In this document: positions 47,490-57,672 of the stretch, in pieces
Numbering within the stretch: position 1 is the first letter of the stretch
Layout of the letters: the number at the start of each line of letters is the position of its first letter
From: Limnohabitans sp. MMS-10A-178
Lineage (GTDB): Bacteria > Pseudomonadota > Gammaproteobacteria > Burkholderiales > Burkholderiaceae_C
DNA: 64,000 nucleotides
Assembly: GCF_003063375.1 (NCBI RefSeq)
Contig: NZ_NERY01000001.1
Coordinates: 1,054,001 to 1,118,000, forward strand
Reading direction: 5' to 3'
Made by a program: the position numbers and the translations under genes
Notes under the pieces: model-generated
What the model saw: the letters and a program-made list of their open reading frames with translations, nothing else
What the model was told of the DNA's origin: nothing
Database searches by the model: none

Positions 47490-48974
47490 ATGAGCCAAGT
47501 GACCAACACTGTGCGTTTTGTGCTTGACGGCCAAATTGTCGAAGCCCAAGGCGTACGCCGCACCACCACCGTTTTAGATTACCTGCGCGAGAAATTGCAT
47601 CGCACAGGCACCAAGGAGGGATGTGCGGAAGGCGACTGCGGCGCGTGTGTGGTCATGGTGGGCGATTTGAACGCCAAGGGCCAAGGCGTCGATTACAAAG
47701 CCGTCAACAGCTGTATTCAATTGTTGCCTTCGCTGGATGGCAAGTCGATCAAAACGGTCGAGAGCTTGAAAAAGCCAGATGGCACTTTGCATCCTGTGCA
47801 ACAAGCCATGGTCAATTGCCACGGCTCGCAGTGCGGTTTCTGCACCCCTGGCATTGTGATGAGTTTGGTCAACTTGGTTCAGGTCAATCAATCTCCCAAA
47901 CGCCAAGAGGTGAGCGACGCACTCAGTGGCAACCTTTGCCGTTGCACAGGTTACGCCCCTATTTTGGATGCAGCATCCAAAGCTTGTGGCAACAAAGCCG
48001 CACTCAAGTTAGACGATTCAGCCGACGTACCTTTGCTCAAAGAAATTCAACGCGCCTCTACGCCCACGGTCAACTTAGAAGGCGACATCATTGTTCAGCC
48101 GGTGGTTCGCACGCGCAAAGGCAATGAGTTTGTATCGCCTGCCACTTTGGCGGAGGTAGCCGACTATTTGGTCAAGCACCCCACATCCACTTTGTTGGCA
48201 GGCAGCACAGAAGTGGGCTTGCAGGTTAACAAAAAATATTCGCGTCCCGATCACATTGTGTATTTGGGCAACGTGACCAAGCTCAAGCAAGTGAAAGACA
48301 CTCCGCAAGCTTGGCACATTGGCGCCGTGGTGTCGCTCACAGAAGTGGAAGGGCTGGTGGCCAAGGCCTATCCAGACTTTGCTGAAGTGTTGCGCCGTTT
48401 TGGCTCACCCCCCATTCGCTCTACCGCCACATTGGCGGGCAACATTGCCAATGGCTCCCCCATTGGTGATTCCATGCCTTGCCTCATGGCCTTGGGTACC
48501 ACGCTCACGCTGCGCCGTGGCGACAAAACTCGCACGGTGTCTTTGGACAAGTTTTACACTGGCCAAAAACAAAACGTATTGCAAGCGGGTGAGTTCATTG
48601 AAGCTGTGGTGTTGCCCAAGCCTCAAGCTGGCCAAGTGTTCCGCGCTCACAAAGTGAGCAAGCGTTTTGAACAAGATATTTCCGCCACATGTGCTGCCAT
48701 CACTTACACCCTGAAGGGCGGCAAGCTCAGCAACGTGAAGCTGGCTTTCAACGGCTTGGCACCTTCCCCTTGCCGCGCACCCAAATTGGAAGCGGTCTTA
48801 GAAGGCAAAGCGCCTGCCGATGTGAAGGAATCCGATTTGGATGCAGCCATTGCCGACAGCTTTGTGGCACGCGATGGTTTGCGCGCCACTTGGGCCTATC
48901 GCTCTTTGGTTGCTCGCAATTTGGTGATCGATTTCATTGAAGAACAAACTCAATCAACTGCGGAGGTGGCTTAA
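47490..48974 (+). CDS. xdhA: Xanthine dehydrogenase small subunit (Fe-S/FAD)
   Basis: GCAEGDCGACVV and CGFCTPGIVMSL...GNLCRCTGY 2Fe-2S motifs; FAD-binding domain. Confidence 0.96.
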   Translation: MSQVTNTVRFVLDGQIVEAQGVRRTTTVLDYLREKLHRTGTKEGCAEGDCGACVVMVGDLNAKGQGVDYKAVNSCIQLLPSLDGKSIKTVESLKKPDGTLHPVQQAMVNCHGSQCGFCTPGIVMSLVNLVQVNQSPKRQEVSDALSGNLCRCTGYAPILDAASKACGNKAALKLDDSADVPLLKEIQRASTPTVNLEGDIIVQPVVRTRKGNEFVSPATLAEVADYLVKHPTSTLLAGSTEVGLQVNKKYSRPDHIVYLGNVTKLKQVKDTPQAWHIGAVVSLTEVEGLVAKAYPDFAEVLRRFGSPPIRSTATLAGNIANGSPIGDSMPCLMALGTTLTLRRGDKTRTVSLDKFYTGQKQNVLQAGEFIEAVVLPKPQAGQVFRAHKVSKRFEQDISATCAAITYTLKGGKLSNVKLAFNGLAPSPCRAPKLEAVLEGKAPADVKESDLDAAIADSFVARDGLRATWAYRSLVARNLVIDFIEEQTQSTAEVA

Positions 48975-51329
48975 ATGAACGCGCCTATTTCTTTGCACAA
49001 TTTATTGCCTGTGTCTGGCTTGCAACAAGGCACCGAAGTCATTCATGAGTCTGCGCATTTGCACGTGACGGGTGGCGCGACCTTCACCGACGACATGCCC
49101 GAGTTGGCGGGCACCTTGTATGCCGCCATCATCAAATCACCGGTGGCCCATGGCGAACTGATTGGCGATGGCATTGACCGCGACGCCATTTTGAAAGCAC
49201 ACGGTGTGGTGGCCGTTTACACCGCCAAAGACATTCCGGGCGAAAACAATTGCGGCCCCATTGTTCACGACGATCCTTTCTTGGCTGTTGGCAAAGTAGA
49301 GTTCCTCGGCCAAGCCGTGGCGGTGGTGGTGGCGCGCGAAATGTTGTATGCCCGCGAAGCTGCGCACAATGCCAAAGTGCTAGTGAAAGAACTCAAGCCC
49401 ATTTTGACCATTGACGAAGCCATGGCGGCGCAGAGTTTTGTCATGCCAGCCAAAGGCATTACGCGTGGCAATGCCTTAGAAGCCATTGCCAATGCGCCTC
49501 GCAAAGTGAAGGGCAGCACCGAAACCGGTCAGCAAGAACAGTTTTACATGGAAGGCCAAATTACTTACGCCGTGCCGCGTGAAGATGGTCAACTCACTTT
49601 GTATTGTTCTACACAGCACCCCGATGGCAATCAGCGTGAAGCCGCCTCTGCATTGAACCTCAGCACCAACGACGTCGAAGTCATTTGCCGTCGCATGGGT
49701 GGTGGTTTTGGTGGCAAAGAAGGCAATGCCAGCATCTTCAGTCAGAGCGCTGCCTTGGCTGCATTTATATTGCAAAAGCCTGTGAAGTTGCGCGTCAACC
49801 GCGACGACGACATGATGATCACGGGCAAGCGTCACGACTTCCGCATCGATTACGAAGTGGGCTATGACAACGAAGGCCGTATCTTGGGCGCCGACATCAC
49901 GCTCATGTCGCGCTGTGGATACAGCATTGACTATTCAGGTCCTGTGAACGATCGTGCTTGTCTGCACATCGACAATTGCTACTACATTCCCAATCTGAAA
50001 CTCATCAGCCACCGCTGCAAAACCAATACGCAAAGCGCCACAGCTTTCCGCGGCTTTGGTGGCCCGCAGGGTATGTTTGGCATCGAGACAGTGATTGAAG
50101 AAATTGCCAACGACATCGGCAAAGATCCTTTGGATGTGCGCTTGCTCAACATCTACAAAGACCCAGCAGTTTCAGGCAATCCCGCCACCATGGTGACGCA
50201 ATATGGCCAGACTATTGCCGACTGGGTGGGCGACAAGGTCATTGACCAAGTGGCATCTGAGGCCAAGTACCGCGAGCGCCGCGACAGCGTCAATGCCTTC
50301 AACAAAGTCAACAAGCGCCGCAAGCGTGGTTTGGCTTTGGTGCCTTTGAAATTTGGCATCAGCTTCACAGCCACCATGTTGAACCAGGGCGGCGCCTTGC
50401 TCAACATCTACATGGACGGCTCAGTCAGCTGCAACCATGGCGGCACCGAAATGGGTCAAGGCCTCAACACCAAGATGGCGCAAGTTTGTGCCGATGGTTT
50501 GGGCATCGACATCTCATACGTTCGCGTTACCGGTACGGATACCCAAAAGGTGCCCAACGCTTCTGCCACTTCGGCTTCTAGTGGTGCCGACATCAACGGT
50601 GCAGCCATCATGAATGCCACGGCGCAAATGCGTGCGCGCTTGGCACCTGTGGCGGCCAACATGTTGGGCTGCAAAGACACCGATGTGAGCTTTGCCAACA
50701 ACATGGCGCATGGTGGCGGCAAGTCTGTGGCGTGGACCGCTGTGGCCAAGCAAGCTTGGATGGACCGCGTGGGCTTGTCTGTCACAGGCTTCTACATGAC
50801 ACCCGAAATCAAGTACGACTTTGCCACCCTCACGGGTCATGCCTTCTATTACTACTGCTACGGCGCGTCTGTGAGCGAAGTAGAAATTGACACCCGCACA
50901 GGTGAGTATTGGATCAAGGCTGTCGATATCGTGCATGACGCAGGCAAGAGCATCAACCCCGCCATCGACAAAGGTCAAATTGAGGGCGGCTATGTGCAAG
51001 GCATGGGTTGGCTCACCATGGAAGAGTGCATTTGGGACAAGAAGGGAAAGTTTCTTACTCACGGCCCAAGCACTTACAAAATTCCGGTGGCTGGCGATAT
51101 TCCCGAGCACTTCAATGTGACGCTGTTTGATGGCAGCAACTTGAAGCCCACACCTTTCTATTCCAAAGCCGTGGGCGAGCCACCTTTGATGTTGGCCTTG
51201 TCAACTTTCTTTGCATTGCGTGATGCTGTGAGCGCCAGTGCCGACCACAAAACGGTGGTTCACATGAGTGCACCCGCTACACCTGAAAAGATATTGATGA
51301 CCTGCGAAAAGGCCAAGGCGGCTGTCTAA
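48975..51329 (+). CDS. xdhB: Xanthine dehydrogenase large (molybdopterin-binding) subunit
   Basis: RRMGGGFGGKEGNAS, AFRGFGGPQGMFGIE, VGEPPLMLALSTFFALRDA. Confidence 0.96.
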   Translation: MNAPISLHNLLPVSGLQQGTEVIHESAHLHVTGGATFTDDMPELAGTLYAAIIKSPVAHGELIGDGIDRDAILKAHGVVAVYTAKDIPGENNCGPIVHDDPFLAVGKVEFLGQAVAVVVAREMLYAREAAHNAKVLVKELKPILTIDEAMAAQSFVMPAKGITRGNALEAIANAPRKVKGSTETGQQEQFYMEGQITYAVPREDGQLTLYCSTQHPDGNQREAASALNLSTNDVEVICRRMGGGFGGKEGNASIFSQSAALAAFILQKPVKLRVNRDDDMMITGKRHDFRIDYEVGYDNEGRILGADITLMSRCGYSIDYSGPVNDRACLHIDNCYYIPNLKLISHRCKTNTQSATAFRGFGGPQGMFGIETVIEEIANDIGKDPLDVRLLNIYKDPAVSGNPATMVTQYGQTIADWVGDKVIDQVASEAKYRERRDSVNAFNKVNKRRKRGLALVPLKFGISFTATMLNQGGALLNIYMDGSVSCNHGGTEMGQGLNTKMAQVCADGLGIDISYVRVTGTDTQKVPNASATSASSGADINGAAIMNATAQMRARLAPVAANMLGCKDTDVSFANNMAHGGGKSVAWTAVAKQAWMDRVGLSVTGFYMTPEIKYDFATLTGHAFYYYCYGASVSEVEIDTRTGEYWIKAVDIVHDAGKSINPAIDKGQIEGGYVQGMGWLTMEECIWDKKGKFLTHGPSTYKIPVAGDIPEHFNVTLFDGSNLKPTPFYSKAVGEPPLMLALSTFFALRDAVSASADHKTVVHMSAPATPEKILMTCEKAKAAV

Positions 51330-51335
51330 ACAGCT

Positions 51336-51875
51336 TCAGTCTTGCCCCTCGGTGAGGGTGTCAAGTTGAAAGTTGCCACTTTTGTGCCACAGCCACACGT
51401 CTGAGTACACCACCTTGCCCAAGTGGACAGGGACCGGATAGGGCGCAGCTTGGCGCACGGTTTTTTCAATTTCTCGCATCACTTCGGGGGCGTGGCCTGG
51501 AGCCCTTACCCATTGGGTGCGTGTCACTTGTCCTTGCTTGTCAATCTCGACATCTAAGACGCCCACGGCATAGAGCATGGGCGGCATGCGGCCTTTGAAA
51601 ATGCGCGCGCCATTGAGTTGGTAGAGATGCTTGGCCGCATACACTCGGTAGTCGCGGGCGTTGCGAGCACTTGAGACGGGTAGATTGGGTTTGGCGGGCT
51701 CTTCTAATTGCACGATGGGCGTTGCGGGTTTGACCGGTTGAGGAGCAGGCGGTGGCGGTGGTGGGGCCGGAGCCGGTACGGGTGTCGGAGGTGTTGGTTT
51801 GAGTTCTGTGGTGGTGCATCCCGTGAGCCACAAAGAAATCATGCAAGCGAACGTGGCTACCCAAAAGGGTTTCAT
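51336..51875 (-). CDS. Proline-rich lipoprotein with TonB C-terminal-like domain
   Basis: Lipobox LTGC, PTPPTPVPAPAPPPPPPAPQPVKP linker, VGVLDVEIDKQGQVTRTQWVRAPG TonB-C-like fold. Confidence 0.7.
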   Translation of the reverse strand: MKPFWVATFACMISLWLTGCTTTELKPTPPTPVPAPAPPPPPPAPQPVKPATPIVQLEEPAKPNLPVSSARNARDYRVYAAKHLYQLNGARIFKGRMPPMLYAVGVLDVEIDKQGQVTRTQWVRAPGHAPEVMREIEKTVRQAAPYPVPVHLGKVVYSDVWLWHKSGNFQLDTLTEGQD

Positions 51876-51995
51876 AAGATGGGTAAATTGATGAGTCAAG
51901 TGATGATTCATGAGGCAACGATCTTCAAAACAACATGTGCTATTTTGGCACTGTACAGTGTGGTTTGAAAAGAATTGAATTGAAAGCAAAAGCAG

Positions 51996-52814
51996 GTGCA
52001 TTGGTCTTCAACATTGAAATTTAAGTTGGCGCAAAAGCCGGCCATCTGGGTCACGATTCTGCAAGCTCAGGGCTCAGTACCCCGAGGCGCAGGCACAGTC
52101 ATGGCGGTCTTTGACGACGATTTTTTGGGCACCATTGGCGGCGGCCATCTCGAATTTGAGGCTTTGGCGCAGGCACGTCAGTATTTGAGGGACCCCACCC
52201 ATCTGCCTGCTTTGCCCATAGAAAAACGAATTGCACTGGGCCCCAGTCTGGGGCAATGTTGTGGCGGTGCATTGATCTTGAATTTTGAGCACGTGACAGT
52301 CGCAGACGAAGCACGCCTTCAGGCCATTTTGGCGGCCGAAGCCTCGCGCCGTTTTCAGCCTTTGGCCTTGTTTGGTGGCGGTCATGTGGGCCAAGCTTTG
52401 GTCAAGGTTTTAGCGCCCTTGCCATTTCATGTTCGTTGGATCGACAGTCGAGACGAAATTTTCCCCAGCGATGTGGCCCCTCAAGTGGTCTGCGAACACT
52501 CAAACCCAGTGCATGCGGCCGTGCCCGATCTGGCCCCCAACAGCCGAGTTCTCATCATGAGTTTCAGCCACGCAGAGGATTTAGACGTTGTGGCGGCCTG
52601 CTTACTGCGCCAACGCCAGAAAAAGGACTTGCCCTACATTGGCCTGATTGGCAGCGCCACCAAATGGGCCAGTTTCAAGCGGCGCTTGGCCGAGCGTGGT
52701 TTTACAGAAGAAGAGTGCCAACAAGTGACTTGCCCCATCGGTGTCCCAGGTATTGAGGGCAAAGAGCCAGAGGTGATTGCGGTTGCTGTGGCTGCCCAAC
52801 TTTTGCAAGCTTAA
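51996..52814 (+). CDS. xdhC: Xanthine dehydrogenase accessory protein XdhC
   Basis: ILQAQGSVPRGAGTVMAV; LGQCCGGALIL; LFGGGHVGQALVKVLAPLPFHVRWIDSR; GTG start. Confidence 0.94.
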   Translation: MHWSSTLKFKLAQKPAIWVTILQAQGSVPRGAGTVMAVFDDDFLGTIGGGHLEFEALAQARQYLRDPTHLPALPIEKRIALGPSLGQCCGGALILNFEHVTVADEARLQAILAAEASRRFQPLALFGGGHVGQALVKVLAPLPFHVRWIDSRDEIFPSDVAPQVVCEHSNPVHAAVPDLAPNSRVLIMSFSHAEDLDVVAACLLRQRQKKDLPYIGLIGSATKWASFKRRLAERGFTEEECQQVTCPIGVPGIEGKEPEVIAVAVAAQLLQA

Positions 52815-52830
52815 AAATTGTATACACTTC
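52815..52830. promoter_or_regulatory. Imperfect operator AAATTGTATACACTTC upstream of puuD
   Basis: 14/16 match to AAAGTGTATACACTTT; 25 bp before the puuD start. Confidence 0.65.
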
Positions 52831-52854
52831 GGTAAACAGTTCGGAGCCTTATCG

Positions 52855-54075
52855 ATGGAAGCCTATTTGCTAGATTGGGTTAATTTGCTACTGCGGTGGG
52901 TCCATGTGATTACCGCGATTGCTTGGATAGGCTCGTCTTTTTACTTTGTTTTCCTAGACAACAACCTACAAAAGCCCAACTCCCCCGATTTGCTTGAAAA
53001 AGGGGTAGACGGCGCAATGTGGGCCATTCATGGCGGTGGTTTTTATAACCCCCAAAAGTACATGGTGGCGCCCAAGAAAATTCACACCAAGTTGCACTGG
53101 TTTTTTTGGGAAAGCTATTCCACTTGGATCAGTGGCTTTGCCCTGTTCACGGTGATGTATTTGTGGAATGCCAGCACCTATCTCATTGACAAATCACTCA
53201 TGGACTGGTCGCCTGCTGCAGCCATCACGGCGGCGCTGAGTTTCTTTGTGGTTTTTTGGTTCGTTTACGACGCTATTTCCCGCGTGTTTGGATTTCGCAA
53301 AAACGGTGAATTGATTGTGGCCACACTCATGCTGTGTGTGGTGGCCTTCGCATCTTGGTTGGCCTGTCAATTGTTTGCGGGCAGGGCGGCTTTCTTGTTG
53401 GTGGGCGCCATGATTGCCACAGCCATGAGTGCCAATGTGTTTGTATGGATCATTCCTGGTCAACGCAAAGTGGTGGCCGCCATGACGTCTGGTGAAAAGT
53501 ACGATGCATCAGCGCTGGCCATTCACGGCAAGCGCGGCAAGCAGCGCAGCGTGCACAACACTTATTTCACATTGCCTGTGATTTTTGCCATGTTGAGCAA
53601 TCATTACAGTTTCTTGTACACGCATCCACAGCGTTGGCTCATTTTGTTTGTGATGATGTTTGCGGGTGCCTTGATTCGTCAGTTTTTTGTGCAGCGCCAT
53701 GGTTACCATTTAGGTCGTGCAAGCAATCCTTGGCCTTTTGCTGCAGTGGGCGTGGTCCTCATCGTGGCGGCCATTGCTGCCATGGCACCTTGGGGCGCCA
53801 AAGATGTTGCGCCTCAGGCGCAAGCCGCACCAGCAACTTTTGCGCAAGTCAAATCGGTCATGGATCAACGCTGTCTCAGTTGCCACGGCGAACAAGTTCA
53901 AATGAAAAATGTTCGTTTGGATACCCCTGAATACATCAAGCTTCACGCTCAAAACATTTACCAACAAGTGAGTGTGACGCAGCAGATGCCCATGAACAAT
54001 GCCACTGGCATTACGGCAGAAGAAAGACAATGGGTTGCCAGTTGGTTTTTGGCTGGCGCCAAAGTAGATCCTTGA
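52855..54075 (+). CDS. puuD: Urate hydroxylase PuuD (membrane domain + C-terminal cytochrome c)
   Basis: LLLRWVHVITAIAWIGSSFYFVFLDNNL; C-terminal MDQRCLSCHGEQVQ heme c motif. Confidence 0.93.
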   Translation: MEAYLLDWVNLLLRWVHVITAIAWIGSSFYFVFLDNNLQKPNSPDLLEKGVDGAMWAIHGGGFYNPQKYMVAPKKIHTKLHWFFWESYSTWISGFALFTVMYLWNASTYLIDKSLMDWSPAAAITAALSFFVVFWFVYDAISRVFGFRKNGELIVATLMLCVVAFASWLACQLFAGRAAFLLVGAMIATAMSANVFVWIIPGQRKVVAAMTSGEKYDASALAIHGKRGKQRSVHNTYFTLPVIFAMLSNHYSFLYTHPQRWLILFVMMFAGALIRQFFVQRHGYHLGRASNPWPFAAVGVVLIVAAIAAMAPWGAKDVAPQAQAAPATFAQVKSVMDQRCLSCHGEQVQMKNVRLDTPEYIKLHAQNIYQQVSVTQQMPMNNATGITAEERQWVASWFLAGAKVDP

Positions 54076-54081
54076 CGAGTT

Positions 54082-54101
54082 GCACTGATTGAAATCAGTG
54101 C
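54082..54101. terminator. Hairpin between convergent puuD and deaminase genes
   Basis: GCACTGATT-GA-AATCAGTGC perfect inverted repeat; no strong T-tract. Confidence 0.35.
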
Positions 54102-55510
54102 CCCGCCGCCAATTGAACAGCAAACTTGTTGTGCCGTTCAATCACATTGCCCAGATCGACACTGGCCAATTGGCCTTCGCTCACCACCACGCGGCCATTG
54201 ACCACGGTGTAAGCGGCAGGCGCACTGGCGCACAGCATGAGGCTGCCAATCGCGTCGTGAACTGCGCCACCCGCAAAACTCAAATTGCGCAAATCAAACA
54301 GCGCCATGTCTGCGCAGTAACCCACACTCAGTTGGCCAATGTCTTTTCGGCCTAACACTTCGGCGCCGCCTCGGGTGGCCAGCTTGAGTGCATCTCGCGC
54401 CGTCATTTCCATGGGGGCTGTATCGCACCCAAAAATGGTTTTTCCTTCTGCACTAACTTGAGGGCCTTCAAGAGATTTTCTGAGGCGTGCCAACAGCATG
54501 GCCTGACGTGCTTCATTCACCATGTGGGCGGCATCGTTGCTGGCGCTGCCATCAACGCCCAAACCTACAGGCACACCCGCTTCAATCATTTTTCGGATGG
54601 GCGCAATGCCACTGGCCAAGCGCATGTTGCTGCAAGGGCAGTGCGCAATGCCAGTGCGAGTGGCTGCAAACAAAGAGATGCCTTCATCGTCCAATTTGAC
54701 GCAATGGGCATGCCACACATCGTGGCCCAACCAGCCAAGGTCTTCTGCATATTGCGTGGGTGTTCGATTGAATTTTTCGAGGCTGTAGGCAATGTCGTGG
54801 TCGTTTTCTGCCAAGTGGGTGTGCAGGCGCACGCCATAGTGCCGAGCCATCTCTGCCGACAAACGCATGAGGTCTTGGCTCACGCTGAAAGGCGAGCAGG
54901 GTGCGACGGCCACTTGCGTCATGGCGCCGTGTGATGCATCGTGGTAGCGCTCAATCAATCGCTGTGTGTCTTTCAAAATAGCATCTTCTTGTTCCACCAC
55001 TCTGTCGGGAGGCAGGCCCCCCTTCGATTGCCCCACGCTCATGCTGCCCCGCGTGGCCACAAAGCGCATGCCAATTTCTTGGGCTGCTGCAATGCAGTCG
55101 TCTAACTTCACGCCATTGGGATAGATGTAGAGGTGGTCACTGCTGGTGGTGCAGCCCGACAGCAACAATTCGGCCATGGCGGTCTGGGTGCTGGCGTAAA
55201 TCATGTCGGGTTGCAGGCCAGCCCAAATGGGGTAGAGACCCGTGAGCCAACTGAAAAGCTCGGCGTTTTGGACGCCAGGAATGGCACGCGTCAAACTCTG
55301 TGACATGTGGTGGTGCGTATTGACCATGCCTGGAATGACCACATGGTGCTGAGCATCGATCACACGATCGGCTGTTGAGGGCAATTGGGCGGCTGGACCA
55401 ATTGCCTCAATGATATTCCCCCTGACAAAGACAGAGGCATTTCGAAACTCATCGCCAGCATCGTTGAGCGCGGCAATGGTATGAGCGTTGTGGATGAGCA
55501 GGGTGTTCAT
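54095..55510 (-). CDS. 8-oxoguanine/guanine deaminase (TRZ/ATZ amidohydrolase family)
   Basis: VIPGMVNTHHHMSQSLTRAIPG; HTHLAENDHDI; GLGVDGSASND. Confidence 0.88.
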   Translation of the reverse strand: MNTLLIHNAHTIAALNDAGDEFRNASVFVRGNIIEAIGPAAQLPSTADRVIDAQHHVVIPGMVNTHHHMSQSLTRAIPGVQNAELFSWLTGLYPIWAGLQPDMIYASTQTAMAELLLSGCTTSSDHLYIYPNGVKLDDCIAAAQEIGMRFVATRGSMSVGQSKGGLPPDRVVEQEDAILKDTQRLIERYHDASHGAMTQVAVAPCSPFSVSQDLMRLSAEMARHYGVRLHTHLAENDHDIAYSLEKFNRTPTQYAEDLGWLGHDVWHAHCVKLDDEGISLFAATRTGIAHCPCSNMRLASGIAPIRKMIEAGVPVGLGVDGSASNDAAHMVNEARQAMLLARLRKSLEGPQVSAEGKTIFGCDTAPMEMTARDALKLATRGGAEVLGRKDIGQLSVGYCADMALFDLRNLSFAGGAVHDAIGSLMLCASAPAAYTVVNGRVVVSEGQLASVDLGNVIERHNKFAVQLAAGH

Positions 55511-55572
55511 GGGGGGACATTTTGCACGAAGAAATTGCGTAGCCCCCAAGTCTGGCACTACACTCTGAGGCC

Positions 55573-56919
55573 ATGAATGCCAACTCGCCTAACCCACATC
55601 TGCACGCCGATATCCAACAAAATCCCCGAGCCTTTCTCAGGCAACTGTTTGATCAAGCGGTTCAAAGGGCACTGCCATTGCACAACACGCCAGCCTTTTT
55701 GCCCAAGGTGCCCAAAGGCAGAACTGTGGTGCTGGGAGCGGGCAAGGCAGCGGGCGCCATGGCTCACGCGGTTGAGGCCTTGTGGCCCCTCGATGCGCCC
55801 TTGTCTGGCATGGTGGTTACCCGCTACGGCCACACGCCAGTCAGGCCAGAAGGTGTGCCAGAGCGTCTGAAAATTGTGGAAGCCTCCCACCCCGTACCCG
55901 ATGCCGCTGGCCTGGCTGCTGCCGAAGAAATTTTGTCATTGACCCAGGGCCTCACCGCCAACGATTTGGTGCTCTGCCTCATTTCAGGGGGTGGCTCTGC
56001 TTTGCTCACTTTGCCAGCAGAGGGTTTGAGTTTGGCGGAGAAGCAGGCCATCAATCAAGCCTTGCTCAAAAGTGGTGCCAACATTGGTGAAATGAATTGC
56101 GTTCGCAAACATTTGTCGCGCATCAAGGGCGGGCGCTTGGCGGCCGCTTGTGCGCCAGCGCAAGTGGTGACGCTTGCTATCAGCGATGTGCCAGGCGACG
56201 ACCCTTCAGTGATTGCCAGCGGACCCACCGTGCCCGATGCCACAAGCTGTGCCGACGCCTTGCAAATTTTGCAGCGCTACCAAATTGATATTTCGAATGT
56301 GGTCTTAAAAGCTCTTCAAGATTCAACATGGGAATCGCCCAAACCAGGTAACCCCGCATTTGCCAAAAGCACGGTGCATCTCATTGCAACCCCTCAACAA
56401 TCTTTGTTGGCAGCAGCCAGCTTGGCTGAATCTAAGGGCCTGCGAGCCTATGTGTTGAGCGATGAGATGGAGGGTGAATCGCGCGAGGTTGGCAAAGTTC
56501 ATGCAGCCCTTGCACGGGCCAGTGCGCAGGGTCAGGGTCCGTTTCAAAAGCCTTGTGTCATTCTGAGTGGTGGTGAAACCACCGTCACGGTGCGCGCGGC
56601 CAAAACAGAATCCAAAAAACGCGAGGGGCGCGGCGGACGTGCCGGTGAGTTTTGCATGGGTTTGGCGCAAGGCTTACAGGCGCAAGCTGGTGTGTGGGCC
56701 ATCGCGGCCGACACCGATGGCATTGACGGGGTGGAAGACAACGCGGGTGCGCTTGTAACACCCGATACCCTGTCTAGAGGGGTGGATGCTGGACTTAGCT
56801 TGGACGAGCACCTGTCAAACAACGATGCCTATGGCTATTTTCAAGCCCTGAACGATTTGGTCTTCTCGGGTCCAACGCACACCAATGTGAACGATTTTCG
56901 CGCCATCTTGGTGTTGTGA
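55573..56919 (+). CDS. Glycerate 2-kinase / MOFRL family (TtuD/GckA)
   Basis: VLGAGKAAGAMAHAVE, LISGGGSALLTLPAEGLSL, GRAGEFCMGLA, DTDGIDG. Confidence 0.93.
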   Translation: MNANSPNPHLHADIQQNPRAFLRQLFDQAVQRALPLHNTPAFLPKVPKGRTVVLGAGKAAGAMAHAVEALWPLDAPLSGMVVTRYGHTPVRPEGVPERLKIVEASHPVPDAAGLAAAEEILSLTQGLTANDLVLCLISGGGSALLTLPAEGLSLAEKQAINQALLKSGANIGEMNCVRKHLSRIKGGRLAAACAPAQVVTLAISDVPGDDPSVIASGPTVPDATSCADALQILQRYQIDISNVVLKALQDSTWESPKPGNPAFAKSTVHLIATPQQSLLAAASLAESKGLRAYVLSDEMEGESREVGKVHAALARASAQGQGPFQKPCVILSGGETTVTVRAAKTESKKREGRGGRAGEFCMGLAQGLQAQAGVWAIAADTDGIDGVEDNAGALVTPDTLSRGVDAGLSLDEHLSNNDAYGYFQALNDLVFSGPTHTNVNDFRAILVL

Positions 56920-56975
56920 CAAAGTATTGATTTGTGTCAACGCAGCCAAGGTGTGCGTCTGGCAAATTGGAGGGC

Positions 56976-57602
56976 ATGTTGACTCGTGCCCTCATTCAAT
57001 CCCAAATTCCCATCGAAGAATTGCCAGGCGGCACTGTATTGCTTCGCAGGGGGCAAGTGGCCAACAAGGCCTTGCATTTGCTCAGCGGTCGTGTGGCTTT
57101 TGGAGTTATTGAGCATGGTATTTTGGTCCATCAGTTGGGTGTGATCGAAGGGCCACTCTGGTTGGAGGCTGCGGCAGCCATGTTGGGCTTGCCGCATGCG
57201 GTCGATGCACTGGCCGAAAGCCCTGTTACCTTGCAAAGCATGAGCCTGGGGCAATTGAAAAGCCATCTTAAAAATTTACCCGAACCTTTGCACACCCTGA
57301 TGCTCGATTTGGCCAAGGCTCAACGGCAACAAATTGAAGTGGCGGTTAGTCGCTTGGCCAAAGACGCCGACGCCCGTTTTGCAGAATGGCTTTTAAGGCA
57401 TGCCGAGCCAGCGGACGCGCACGGTAAATTGGAGGTCATTTTGCACGACAGAAAGCGCCTCATTGCAGCGCAATTGGGTATTGCGCCCGAAACCTTTTCG
57501 CGGGTCCTCAAGCACCTGAGAGATCGCAAACTGATCAGCGGCGCTGGGCGAGTTTTAAACCTTCTGGATCCTACGGGATTGCAGTCTTTGGCGGGTATTT
57601 AG
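56976..57602 (+). CDS. Crp/Fnr family transcriptional regulator
   Basis: cNMP-like N-terminal domain; HTH KRLIAAQLGIAPETFSRVLKHLRDRKLI. Confidence 0.88.
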   Translation: MLTRALIQSQIPIEELPGGTVLLRRGQVANKALHLLSGRVAFGVIEHGILVHQLGVIEGPLWLEAAAAMLGLPHAVDALAESPVTLQSMSLGQLKSHLKNLPEPLHTLMLDLAKAQRQQIEVAVSRLAKDADARFAEWLLRHAEPADAHGKLEVILHDRKRLIAAQLGIAPETFSRVLKHLRDRKLISGAGRVLNLLDPTGLQSLAGI

Positions 57603-57672
57603 TCACATTCTCTAGGCTAGGACGAAAAGGCCTTTCAAAGCTCGCTAGAATTTGCCGAACTTTGAGAAATCC

